From an uncultured Clostridia bacterium (GTDB taxonomy: Bacteria > Bacillota > Clostridia > Oscillospirales > Acutalibacteraceae): DNA of 9,710 nt. Under the pieces are notes generated by a model. It was not told the origin of the DNA, made no database searches, and saw only the letters and a list, made by a program, of their open reading frames with translations. This document shows positions 1 through 5,784 of the stretch, piece after piece. Location of the stretch: assembly GCA_947624755.1 (NCBI GenBank), contig CANQLQ010000050.1, positions 1 to 9,710 of the forward strand. The letters are read 5' to 3'. The translations under genes were made by a program, and so were the position numbers. Every line of letters begins with the position of its first letter. Position 1 is the stretch's first letter.

Positions 1-1
1 A

Positions 2-814
2 CCGCTTCGGCTTGGCGATGCTGGCGAAGAAGTCCGTACGATTCAAAGACAGCTTAACCGTATTGCTCGTAACTATCCGCTTATCCCGACAATTCCCGAT
101 GTAAACGGAATTTACGCAGTGACAACCCAAAATGCTGTAAGAACTTTCCAGGAGATTTTTAATCTCGACCCGGACGGCATTGTAGGCTATTCAACCTGGT
201 ACGCAATAAAGAGAATATACAACGCAGTAAAAAGACTTTCCGAGCTGTATTCGGAAGGTATAACGATAACCGAAGCACAGCGGCTTTATCCCGAACAGCT
301 TCAAAGAGGCTCGGTCAGTATCTATGTGCGTATAATCCAATATTATCTTAATTTTATCGCCTTCTTCAACCAAAATCTTCCGCGAATAAACGCCGACGGA
401 ATCTTCGGCCCCGCAACGCAGGCGGCGGTGGAAGATTTCCAACGTCAAGCGGGTTTGCCTGTTACGGGAGTTGTTGACAGAGCAACATGGAATGCAATTG
501 TAAATGAATATTTTAATATAATTAATTCTTTGCCGTATGAATTTGAATCCTATTCATCTTTGCTTTATCCGGGTTATTTAATAACCGCTGGCAGTACAGG
601 TAATGTTGTCGAACAGGTACAGACCTATCTTAGCGTCATCTCGCAAAACTTGAGCGAAGTACCGCCTGTAACGGTTGACGGTGTATACGGCCCTCAAACG
701 CAAGAAGCCGTAAGGGTTATTCAAGGTCTTTACGGTCTGCCGCAAACAGGCGATATAGGTCCGCTTACCTGGAATGCCATTATTGAACTGTATAACGATT
801 TTAGAACATTTTAA
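2..814 (+). CDS. Triple PG_binding_1 protein, likely spore cortex-lytic (SleC-like), 5' end missing
   Basis: The frame is already open at position 2, so the N-terminus lies outside the window. The 270 visible codons contain three tandem peptidoglycan-binding (PG_binding_1) repeats. Each starts with a hydrophobic-x-x-Gly motif (LRLGDAG, LQRGSVS, ITAGSTG), continues with a V/I-DGIFGPATQ-type loop (VNGIYAVTTQ, ADGIFGPATQ, VDGVYGPQTQ) and ends in a TWxAI helix (TWYAI, TWNAI, TWNAI). The first repeat has lost the usual Gly-Pro of the loop. Between the strands each repeat carries a longer helical stretch than secreted hydrolases of this family, a pattern I associate with clostridial spore cortex-lytic (SleC-type) proteins. 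No catalytic domain is visible; if present it is upstream. The GTG at 119 is an internal codon, not a start. The gene is followed after 65 nt by spoVAF on the same strand, which supports a germination role by inference. It could instead be a non-enzymatic cortex-binding protein. Confidence 0.85.
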   Translation, partial: PLRLGDAGEEVRTIQRQLNRIARNYPLIPTIPDVNGIYAVTTQNAVRTFQEIFNLDPDGIVGYSTWYAIKRIYNAVKRLSELYSEGITITEAQRLYPEQLQRGSVSIYVRIIQYYLNFIAFFNQNLPRINADGIFGPATQAAVEDFQRQAGLPVTGVVDRATWNAIVNEYFNIINSLPYEFESYSSLLYPGYLITAGSTGNVVEQVQTYLSVISQNLSEVPPVTVDGVYGPQTQEAVRVIQGLYGLPQTGDIGPLTWNAIIELYNDFRTF

Positions 815-879
815 ATTGAATAATCGCTCATAAAGCGCCAAAAATAAAATTGAAATATTGAAAGGAAGAAACAACACTT

Positions 880-2307
880 ATGAGCGATTTTCAAAAAAGT
901 TATGAAGAAAATTTGGTTATGGTCAACCGAAAACTTAGAGTTGACGAAAGCTTTGATATGCTGATAAAACATATATCCGTTGCTGACAAAAGAGTTACTT
1001 TTTACTGTATTGACGGATTCGTAAAAGATGAAATGTTTGAAAAAATGCTTGAATATTTGAGCAAGCTTACCGAAAAAGATTTGAAAGATATTTCGGACGC
1101 CGATGATTTTTTGAACAAAAGAATAACATATATTGAATCGAGCACCGAAGATGACCTTGAAAAATTTGCAACCTTTGTGCTTTCCGGCGCAATAGGTATG
1201 ATTATGGAAGGCTTTACAAAAGCAATAATAATCGATTCAAGAACCTATCCTGCCCGAGATGTACAAGAGCCCGAATCCGACAAGGTGCTAAGAGGTTCAC
1301 ATGAGGGATTCGTTGAAACTGTAATATTTAACACAGCCTTGATAAGACGAAAAATAAGAAATCCCGACCTTACTCTAAAGTCGATTCAAATAGGCAACGA
1401 GTCTAAGACGGATATCGTAGTAGTATATCTTGAAAACAGCGTCAACAAAAAGCAGCTTGAAGCGGTAATGAAAAAACTAAAGGCAATTGACGTAAAAAGT
1501 TTGACAATGGGGCAGGAAAGCCTTCGCGAATGTTTGTTGCCATATCAGCCCTGGAATCCTTATCCAAGGGTTAGATATACCGAAAGACCGGACACGGCAG
1601 CGGCTTGCATCTATGACGGGAATATTATTATTCTTGCTGACGGTTCGCCCTCGGCGATGATTATTCCAACCGGATTTTTTGATTTTGTTCAGGATGCCAA
1701 TGATTATTATTTTCCTCCTATGGTCGGCACATTTCTCCGTTATATAAGAGCCGTTGTGTTCGGTCTTTCACTTTTACTTGTCCCGACTTGGTATCTTATA
1801 ACGCTTTATGCGGAAAAGGTACCCGATGCCTTACGTTTTATCCTTATAAATGAACCAAACGGTGTACCGCTGATTTTTCAGCTTATTGTAACTGAATTTG
1901 TTATTGACACCCTTCGTCTTGCTTCTTTAAACACTCCAAGCTCGCTTTCCAACTCTTTTGCTGTTGTTGGTGCGCTCGTGCTTGGTGAATTTGCCGTTTC
2001 ATCAGGTTGGTTTGTTTCCGAAGTGGTTTTATTTATGGCATTTTCGGCAATTTCCAATTTTACTCAACCGAGCTATGAACTCGGTTATGCATTCAAACTT
2101 TCAAGAGTATTAATTTTGATTCTTACAGCTATTTTCCATTTTTGGGGATATATAGCAGGGCTTGCAATTGTTATTGTCGTTATATGCACTACCAAAACAG
2201 TCGAAGGCTTCACTTATCTTTATCCGGTAATACCGTTTAATAAAGATGCATTTTTAAGTCTTCTTTACAGAAAACAAATTAAGTTTGAATATAAGAAAAA
2301 TAAATAA
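880..2307 (+). CDS. spoVAF: Spore germination protein SpoVAF (GerA family)
   Basis: The 475-residue protein fits the GerA/SpoVAF family (about 480-500 residues). Residues 1-280 form the soluble cytoplasmic part. The family signature RYTERPD lies near 232-238, followed by a hydrophobic strand and an aromatic/acidic stretch (FFDFVQDANDYY). The text around VDGFVKDEMF-like and RGSHEGFVETVIFNTALIRR motifs resembles SpoVAF more than the GerAA germinant-receptor subunits. Membrane segments are predicted near 290-311, 328-350, 357-378, 380-395 and 407-437. The tail is short and basic. GerA-family A subunits sit in the spore inner membrane, and SpoVAF is linked to germination and dipicolinate release through the SpoVA system. 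ATG 880 follows an AAGGA at 862-866 with a long 13-nt spacer. The rest of the spoVA operon is not seen here; the neighbour is a peptidoglycan-binding protein. A divergent GerAA-like subunit remains possible. Confidence 0.85.
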   Translation: MSDFQKSYEENLVMVNRKLRVDESFDMLIKHISVADKRVTFYCIDGFVKDEMFEKMLEYLSKLTEKDLKDISDADDFLNKRITYIESSTEDDLEKFATFVLSGAIGMIMEGFTKAIIIDSRTYPARDVQEPESDKVLRGSHEGFVETVIFNTALIRRKIRNPDLTLKSIQIGNESKTDIVVVYLENSVNKKQLEAVMKKLKAIDVKSLTMGQESLRECLLPYQPWNPYPRVRYTERPDTAAACIYDGNIIILADGSPSAMIIPTGFFDFVQDANDYYFPPMVGTFLRYIRAVVFGLSLLLVPTWYLITLYAEKVPDALRFILINEPNGVPLIFQLIVTEFVIDTLRLASLNTPSSLSNSFAVVGALVLGEFAVSSGWFVSEVVLFMAFSAISNFTQPSYELGYAFKLSRVLILILTAIFHFWGYIAGLAIVIVVICTTKTVEGFTYLYPVIPFNKDAFLSLLYRKQIKFEYKKNK

Positions 2308-2308
2308 A

Positions 2309-2349
2309 ATAGGGCTGTCGCAACCTAAAATTTTTACAAAAAGCCCTAT
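2309..2349 (+). repeat. Hairpin just after spoVAF
   Basis: ATAGGGCT (2309-2316) pairs perfectly with AGCCCTAT (2342-2349) around a 25-nt AT-rich loop, starting one base after the spoVAF stop codon. There is no T-tract on the plus strand after it, so it is more likely a 3'-end stabilising structure or a remnant of a longer palindrome than a terminator on its own. Confidence 0.5.
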
Positions 2350-2365
2350 ACTAAACAAACACAAG

Positions 2366-2399
2366 CCGGGGAGAAAATAGTCTTGTCCCCGGTTTTTTT
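2366..2399 (+). terminator. Rho-independent terminator of the spoVAF transcript
   Basis: The perfect 7-bp stem CCGGGGA (2366-2372) / TCCCCGG (2386-2392) is followed directly by seven T residues (2393-2399). It lies about 60 nt after the spoVAF stop codon. The GC-rich stem with an immediate T-run is the canonical intrinsic terminator arrangement. Confidence 0.85.
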
Positions 2400-2509
2400 G
2401 TGCTTGATTATAATATTTGTAATTAACGCAGTATGCACTTTTTGAAAATGGAGGTGAACAAGAGGTTACATAGGGAAGTTTTATGTGAGTCTTTACATTC
2501 ACACTGCGC

Positions 2510-2553
2510 GTAGGGGCGACCCCGTGTGGTCGCCCAAAACAATTTTAATTTTA
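2510..2553 (+). repeat. Dispersed palindromic repeat, copy 1
   Basis: The core has an 8-bp perfect stem, GGGCGACC (2514-2521) and GGTCGCCC (2528-2535), closing the six-base loop CCGTGT. The repeat begins with GTAGG and ends in CAAAACAATTTTAATTTT. About 44 nt match a second copy at 5921-5964 on the opposite strand. It lies about 200 nt downstream of spoVAF, beyond its terminator. Confidence 0.8.
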
Positions 2554-2693
2554 GGAAAAAATCAACCTTTACAACAGGCTTTATCCTGAGGCACACACCG
2601 CATTTTCCCTTTATGTCGGGGCTAAGATAAAAAGAAGCAAACTTACCACAGGGAAGCAAAGCACAAATCGGTCTATAGGCGAAGCGACCCGGC

Positions 2694-2712
2694 TTGAACG
2701 CTTTGCGTTCAA
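2694..2712. repeat. Perfect 8-bp hairpin with a three-base loop
   Basis: TTGAACGC (2694-2701) and GCGTTCAA (2705-2712) flank a TTT loop. A short outer CCG (2689-2691) / CGG (2714-2716) pairing may extend it. There is no T-tract and no flanking gene, so it is not a normal terminator. Confidence 0.7.
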
Positions 2713-2741
2713 ACGGTTGAGCGCAGCCGTACGTCAGCATG

Positions 2742-2776
2742 TTTCTTTTGGAACTTTTCTTTCAAAAGAAAAGTTC
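2742..2776. repeat. Overlapping, mutually exclusive hairpins
   Basis: GAACTTTTCTT (2751-2761) pairs perfectly over 11 bp with AAGAAAAGTTC (2766-2776) around a TCAA loop. The same 3' segment can instead pair over 9 bp: TTTCTTTTG (2742-2750) with CAAAAGAAA (2763-2771). Only one stem can form at a time. No gene adjoins it. Confidence 0.7.
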
Positions 2777-2894
2777 GCCGACGGCAGTCAAAGCCAATAA
2801 TTTGCACAAATTACAACAAAAAGGCTCAAACCGAAAATCAGAGAAAAAAAGTCACCACTCATGAAAAAGGCTTATCCGGAAGCACAGACCTCTC

Positions 2895-3023
2895 TTAATA
2901 AAATATTTAAATAAAAAAATCAAAAAATTATAAAAACTTTTTTAAAATATTTATAGAATTTTTATTTATATAAATAAAAAACAAGTAAAAAGGCTTTACA
3001 AACCATAAGCTTTATGGTATAAT
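2895..3023 (+). promoter_or_regulatory. Consensus sigma-A promoter for rpsO with an upstream AT-rich tract
   Basis: The -35 box TTTACA (2995-3000) and the perfect -10 box TATAAT (3018-3023) are separated by exactly 17 bp. The 100 bp upstream is nearly all A/T with repeated A- and T-tracts, resembling an UP element and suiting a strongly expressed ribosomal protein gene. Transcription should begin near 3030, giving a leader of about 100 nt before rpsO. The spacer contains a 7-bp dyad (3002-3008 with 3012-3018). Confidence 0.85.
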
Positions 3024-3029
3024 TTCTAA

Positions 3030-3133
3030 GCATTATGCCGATTTCACGGAATACGGATCAAACTTCGCATCGAAGCACTTCACCAACCTTATTCTGAGGG
3101 TCAGGCAAATGACTAAAAAATGAGGTGAAAACA
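3030..3133 (+). promoter_or_regulatory. rpsO 5' leader, possibly regulatory
   Basis: The leader of about 104 nt contains a CTTCG (3063-3067) / CGAAG (3071-3075) hairpin and a CTGA (3094-3097) / TCAG (3101-3104) hairpin. Two segments complement the rpsO ribosome binding site: TTCACC (3079-3084) matches GGTGAA (3124-3129), and TTTCAC (3042-3047) matches GTGAAA (3125-3130). S15 is known to repress its own mRNA through leader structures that differ between bacterial groups. That this leader does so is inference. Confidence 0.4.
3109..3123 (+). CDS. Four-codon leader ORF (MTKK) overlapping the rpsO ribosome binding site
   Basis: ATG 3109 follows GAGGG (3096-3100) with an 8-nt spacer, a good initiation context. 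It encodes Met-Thr-Lys-Lys, then TGA at 3121-3123. The TGA is the first part of the TGAGGTG that serves rpsO, whose ATG lies 10 nt further on. The arrangement would suit translational coupling or attenuation, but so short a frame could arise by chance. Confidence 0.3.
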   Translation: MTKK

Positions 3134-3400
3134 ATGATTACAAAGGAACAAAAGACAAAAATCATCGAAGAGTATGCTACCCACGAAGGTGACACGGGTT
3201 CTCCGGAAGTTCAGATTGCTATTCTTACTTTCAGAATCAACACTCTTACAGAGCATCTCAAAGATAACAAGAAGGATCATCATTCACGCCGCGGTCTTCT
3301 CAAAATGGTTGGTCACAGAAGAAACCTTCTTGCATATCTTCAGAAGAACGACATTGAAAGATACCGTTCAATCGTTGCAAGACTTGGTCTTCGTAAATAA
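3134..3400 (+). CDS. rpsO: 30S ribosomal protein S15
   Basis: The 88-residue product matches S15 throughout: MITKEQK start, the THEGDTGSPEVQIAIL segment, the HHSRRGLLKMVGHRRNLLAYL core and a LGLRK end. S15 is a primary 16S rRNA-binding protein of the small-subunit platform. The HHSRRG and GHRR basic patches are its known rRNA contacts. The start at ATG 3134 is preferred over the in-frame GTG 3125 because GAGGTG (3122-3127) is itself the Shine-Dalgarno site, with 6-7 nt spacing, and because S15 proteins begin MxxxKEQK. A strong promoter at 2995-3023 drives it. pnp follows 207 nt downstream on the same strand, the gene order conserved across many bacteria. Confidence 0.97.
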   Translation: MITKEQKTKIIEEYATHEGDTGSPEVQIAILTFRINTLTEHLKDNKKDHHSRRGLLKMVGHRRNLLAYLQKNDIERYRSIVARLGLRK

Positions 3401-3416
3401 TTTTGAAAACCTGTGG

Positions 3417-3447
3417 GCAGGCACGGTGAATAATCGTGTCTGCTTTT
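3417..3447 (+). terminator. Hairpin after rpsO, weak terminator or processing stem
   Basis: GCAGGCACG (3417-3425) pairs with CGTGTCTGC (3435-3443) over 9 bp with one G-U, around a nine-base loop, 16 nt after the rpsO stop. Only four T residues follow, so it may end part of the transcripts and let the rest read through into pnp. Confidence 0.55.
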
Positions 3448-3491
3448 GCACGAATAAAGACGGCTTTAATTAAACTTTTAATTGATATTTT

Positions 3492-3575
3492 CACGGGGCA
3501 AATCAATGGGTTAGCACTAAACTGAACGCTTGAGAAAAGTGCGAACGCTCAGTTTATTGCTAAACCGGCCTCGTG
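3492..3575 (+). promoter_or_regulatory. Two-tier stem-loop between rpsO and pnp
   Basis: The outer stem CACGGGG (3492-3498) pairs with CCTCGTG (3569-3575), with one G-U. The inner stem GGTTAGCA (3509-3516) pairs with TGCTAAACC (3558-3566, one bulged A). After a C/T mismatch it continues as TAAACTGA (3518-3525) with TCAGTTTA (3549-3556). The total is about 23 bp over 84 nt, ending 20 nt before the pnp Shine-Dalgarno site. In E. coli the pnp leader folds into a long stem cut by RNase III that mediates PNPase autoregulation. Equivalence here is inferred from position and shape only. Confidence 0.65.
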
Positions 3576-3585
3576 TGGATATAAT
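3557..3585 (+). promoter_or_regulatory. Candidate sigma-A promoter for pnp
   Basis: TTGCTA (3557-3562), a 17-bp spacer and a perfect TATAAT (3580-3585) predict a start near 3592, only about 16 nt before the pnp ATG. The -35 box lies within the 3' arm of the preceding stem-loop. Transcripts from this promoter would therefore lack that stem, while read-through from rpsO would carry it. Confidence 0.65.
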
Positions 3586-3607
3586 AAATTCAAAGAGAGG
3601 TAAATCT

Positions 3608-4978
3608 ATGTTTCCAGAATTTAGAAAATTTGAAACCACACTTGCCGGCAGACCCCTTGTTGTAGAAACAGGTAAAATGGCAGGTCTTGCCGGCGGTTCA
3701 TGCCTTATCCGTTACGGTGAAACGGAAGTTCTCTGCACCGCAACCATGGCGGCAAAACCAAGAGAAGGCGTTGATTTCTTTCCGCTTTCGGTAGACTATG
3801 AAGAAAAACTTTATTCAGTTGGCCGTATTCCCGGCTCTTTCCAAAGAAGAGAAGGCAAGGCAAGTGAAAAAGCAACACTTTCTTCAAGAGTTATTGACAG
3901 GCCGATTCGTCCGCTTTTCCCAAAAGATATGAGAAATGACGTTGGTGTTGTTGCGACTGTTATGTCGGTTGACCAGGACTGCCTTCCTGAAATTACAGCT
4001 ATGATAGGTGTTTCAATTGCAATTTCGATTTCCGAAATTCCGTGGGACGGCCCGATAAGCGGTGTAAGCGTTGGTCTTGTTGACGGCAAATTCGTAATAA
4101 ACCCGACCGAAGAAGAAAGAGCTAAGTCGGATATGGCTGTTACTGTTGCTTCAACTGCAGATCTTGTTGCAATGATCGAAGCAGGTGCAAATGAGGTTGA
4201 CAACGAAACCATGTTCGACGGCATTATGTATGCTCATAAAGTTAATCAGGAAATTGTTGAATTTATCAAAGGCATTCAAAAAGAAATCGGCAAAGAAAAG
4301 GTTCCCTTTGAATCTCAAGATCCCGATCCTGCTATGTTTGAAGCCGTTAAAGAGTTTGCAATTGATGATATCAAGGCCGCTCTTGACACAGACGACAAGA
4401 GGATTCGTGACGAAAGGCTTAAGCCGGTTTATGAGAAAGTTCACGAAAGATTTGATGAAGAATATGAGGATTCAGTTGAAAAGATTGACGAATGCCTTTA
4501 TAAGCTTCAAAAATTCGTTGTACGCCGTTGGCTTCTTGACGAAGGTAAACGTGTAGACGGCCGCGGAATCAATGATATGCGCCCGCTTGACGCACAAATT
4601 GACCTTCTCAGCCGCACACATGGTACAGGTATGTTCACAAGAGGTCAAACGCAGGTTCTTACCGTTACAACACTTGGACCTATGAGTGACGCTCAGCTTC
4701 TTGACGGACTTGACAATGAAGAAAGCAAGAGATATATCCATCACTACAATTTCCGTCATATTCGGTCGGTGAAACAAGACCGTCGAGAGGCCCGGGAAGA
4801 AGAGAAATCGGTCACGGCGCACTTGCTGAAAGAGCGCTTGTTCCCGTTATTCCGTCGGTTGAAGAATTTCCGTATACAATTCGTCTTGTTTCTGAGGTTC
4901 TTTCTTCAAACGGTTCTACTTCACAAGCTTCAATCTGCGGCTCAACCCTTTCTCTTATGGCCGCCGGTGTTCCCATAA
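3608..4978 (+). CDS. pnp: PNPase, N-terminal part (reading frame broken at about 4751-4754)
   Basis: Polyribonucleotide nucleotidyltransferase degrades RNA 3' to 5' by phosphorolysis, as a trimer. ATG 3608 is chosen because GAGAGG (3595-3600) lies 7 nt upstream and PNPases begin near MFPEFRKFETTLAGRPL; the in-frame extension to 3530 runs through the stem-loop and promoter. Residues about 8-140 are the first RNase PH domain (GSCLIRYGETEVLCTA, GRIPGSFQRREG, SRVIDRPIRPLF). Residues about 150-310 hold the helical linker. The second RNase PH domain begins near 320 (GKRVDGRGINDMRPL, TRGQTQVLTVTTLG) and is normal up to HHYNF at 378-382. The next 74 codons in this frame are unrelated text ending at TAA 4976-4978, because one base is missing. 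As written, the product is 456 residues and lacks the active-site acids. Restoring one base gives a 724-residue protein, the usual length. Confidence 0.95.
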   Translation: MFPEFRKFETTLAGRPLVVETGKMAGLAGGSCLIRYGETEVLCTATMAAKPREGVDFFPLSVDYEEKLYSVGRIPGSFQRREGKASEKATLSSRVIDRPIRPLFPKDMRNDVGVVATVMSVDQDCLPEITAMIGVSIAISISEIPWDGPISGVSVGLVDGKFVINPTEEERAKSDMAVTVASTADLVAMIEAGANEVDNETMFDGIMYAHKVNQEIVEFIKGIQKEIGKEKVPFESQDPDPAMFEAVKEFAIDDIKAALDTDDKRIRDERLKPVYEKVHERFDEEYEDSVEKIDECLYKLQKFVVRRWLLDEGKRVDGRGINDMRPLDAQIDLLSRTHGTGMFTRGQTQVLTVTTLGPMSDAQLLDGLDNEESKRYIHHYNFRHIRSVKQDRREAREEEKSVTAHLLKERLFPLFRRLKNFRIQFVLFLRFFLQTVLLHKLQSAAQPFLLWPPVFP

Positions 4979-5781
4979 AAGCTCCCGTTGCAGGTATTTC
5001 ATGCGGTCTTATCACAGAAGGCGAACGCTTCATGACAATGGTCGATATTCAGGGTCTTGAAGACTTCTTTGGTGATATGGACTTCAAGGTTGCAGGTACA
5101 AAAAAAGGTATCACTGCAATTCAGATGGATCTTAAAGTGCATGGTCTTACTCCGGAAATCATAAAAGAAGCTCTTGAAAAGACTTATGACGCAAGATGCA
5201 AGATTATTGATGAAGTTATGCTTCCGTGCATTGCAGAGCCGAGAAAAGAGCTTTCAAAATATGCTCCGAAGATGCTTACTACAAAAATTGATGTTGAAAA
5301 AATTGCTGACGTTATCGGTAAACAAGGCAAGGTTATTCAGAAAATTTGCGCTGAATGCAACTGTAAGGTTGATGTTAACGAGGACGGTTCAATCTTTGTT
5401 TCTGCAATTAATATTGAAGATGCTCAAAGAGCAATTACAATCATTGAAACAATTGCAAACGATCCTGAAATAGGTTCAATATTCCGTGGTATTGTTACGA
5501 GACTTATGAGCTTTGGTGCTTTTGTTGAAATTGCTCCGGGTAAGGAAGGACTTGTTCACATCAGCAAGCTTGATGTTAAACGCACGGAAAGGGTTGAAGA
5601 TGTTGTCGCTGTCGGTGATGAAGTAATCGTTAAGGTTATTGAAATTGACGATCAGGGCAGAATCAATCTTTCAAGAAGAGACGCTCTTATTGAAATTGAG
5701 GGCGCAGTTCCCGAAGATGATGGCGCAGAAGCTCCGAAAAAACGCAGAAGAGACTCAAGAAAAAATCATAATCACAATTAA
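4753..5781 (+). CDS. pnp: PNPase, C-terminal part (second RNase PH, KH and S1 domains), shifted frame
   Basis: Reading from CCG 4753 continues PNPase without a gap after HHYNF: PSYSVGETRPSRGPGRREIG, then ALAERALVPVIPS. Numbered on the repaired protein, the catalytic residues are intact: Asp486, Asp492 and Lys494 in EDFFGDMDFK, the same numbers as in E. coli PNPase. The KH domain is about 555-615 with its GKQG loop at 571-574. The S1 domain is about 622-692 (GSIFRGIVTRLMSFGAFVEI, GKEGLVHISKL). The tail is acidic, then basic and His/Asn-rich (KKRRRDSRKNHNHN). The first ATG in this frame is 4957 (Met451), with no convincing Shine-Dalgarno site, so independent translation is doubtful. The lack of stops and the intact motifs suggest a recent mutation or a sequencing/assembly error rather than an old pseudogene. 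Confidence 0.95.
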   Translation, partial: PSYSVGETRPSRGPGRREIGHGALAERALVPVIPSVEEFPYTIRLVSEVLSSNGSTSQASICGSTLSLMAAGVPIKAPVAGISCGLITEGERFMTMVDIQGLEDFFGDMDFKVAGTKKGITAIQMDLKVHGLTPEIIKEALEKTYDARCKIIDEVMLPCIAEPRKELSKYAPKMLTTKIDVEKIADVIGKQGKVIQKICAECNCKVDVNEDGSIFVSAINIEDAQRAITIIETIANDPEIGSIFRGIVTRLMSFGAFVEIAPGKEGLVHISKLDVKRTERVEDVVAVGDEVIVKVIEIDDQGRINLSRRDALIEIEGAVPEDDGAEAPKKRRRDSRKNHNHN

Positions 5782-5784
5782 AAT

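Larger units (their letters stand above)
2400..2994. other. Non-coding interval with structured repeats and an AT-rich tract
   Basis: No open frame here has a credible start, Shine-Dalgarno site and family match. The longest, on the minus strand around 2423-2740, runs through palindromes and reads as low-complexity, Cys-rich text. The interval contains a dispersed palindromic repeat (2510-2553), a block of perfect short hairpins (2694-2776) and an extremely AT-rich stretch (about 2895-2990) leading into the rpsO promoter. Positions 2500-2780 are clearly richer in G and C than the flanks, suggesting a different origin or constraint. A 21-codon ATG frame at 2448-2513 ends inside the repeat but has no Shine-Dalgarno site. 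Confidence 0.6.

Noticed and set aside
119..121. GTG as start of the first gene
   Set aside because: The same frame is open to position 2 and encodes the first half of a PG_binding_1 repeat, so this codon is internal.
815..879. Sporulation sigma-G/F promoter before spoVAF
   Set aside because: TGAATAA at 817-823 resembles a -35 element, but no acceptable -10 (CATnnTA-like) follows at 17-18 nt. The gene may be transcribed with its upstream neighbour.
2448..2513. 21-codon plus-strand frame ending in the dispersed repeat
   Set aside because: No Shine-Dalgarno site precedes ATG 2448, and the GGAGGTG just after it leads to no usable start nearby (ATG 2483 is followed at once by a stop).
2423..2740. 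105-codon minus-strand frame in the spoVAF-rpsO gap
   Set aside because: It has no Shine-Dalgarno site or family resemblance, and it runs straight through palindromic repeats. It is best explained as non-coding DNA.
3530..3607. Upstream-extended start of pnp
   Set aside because: The extension runs through the stem-loop and promoter. ATG 3608 has a well-spaced GAGAGG and the family N-terminus.
3811..4224. Long minus-strand frames antisense to pnp, and similar frames opposite other genes
   Set aside because: They are shadows of the coding strand without ribosome binding sites or recognisable protein features.
4748..4755. Programmed -1 frameshift site in pnp
   Set aside because: The heptamer is C-AAT-TTC, not XXXYYYZ, and PNPase is not known to use frameshifting. 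No stimulatory hairpin at the right distance was evident. Kept only as a minor alternative.
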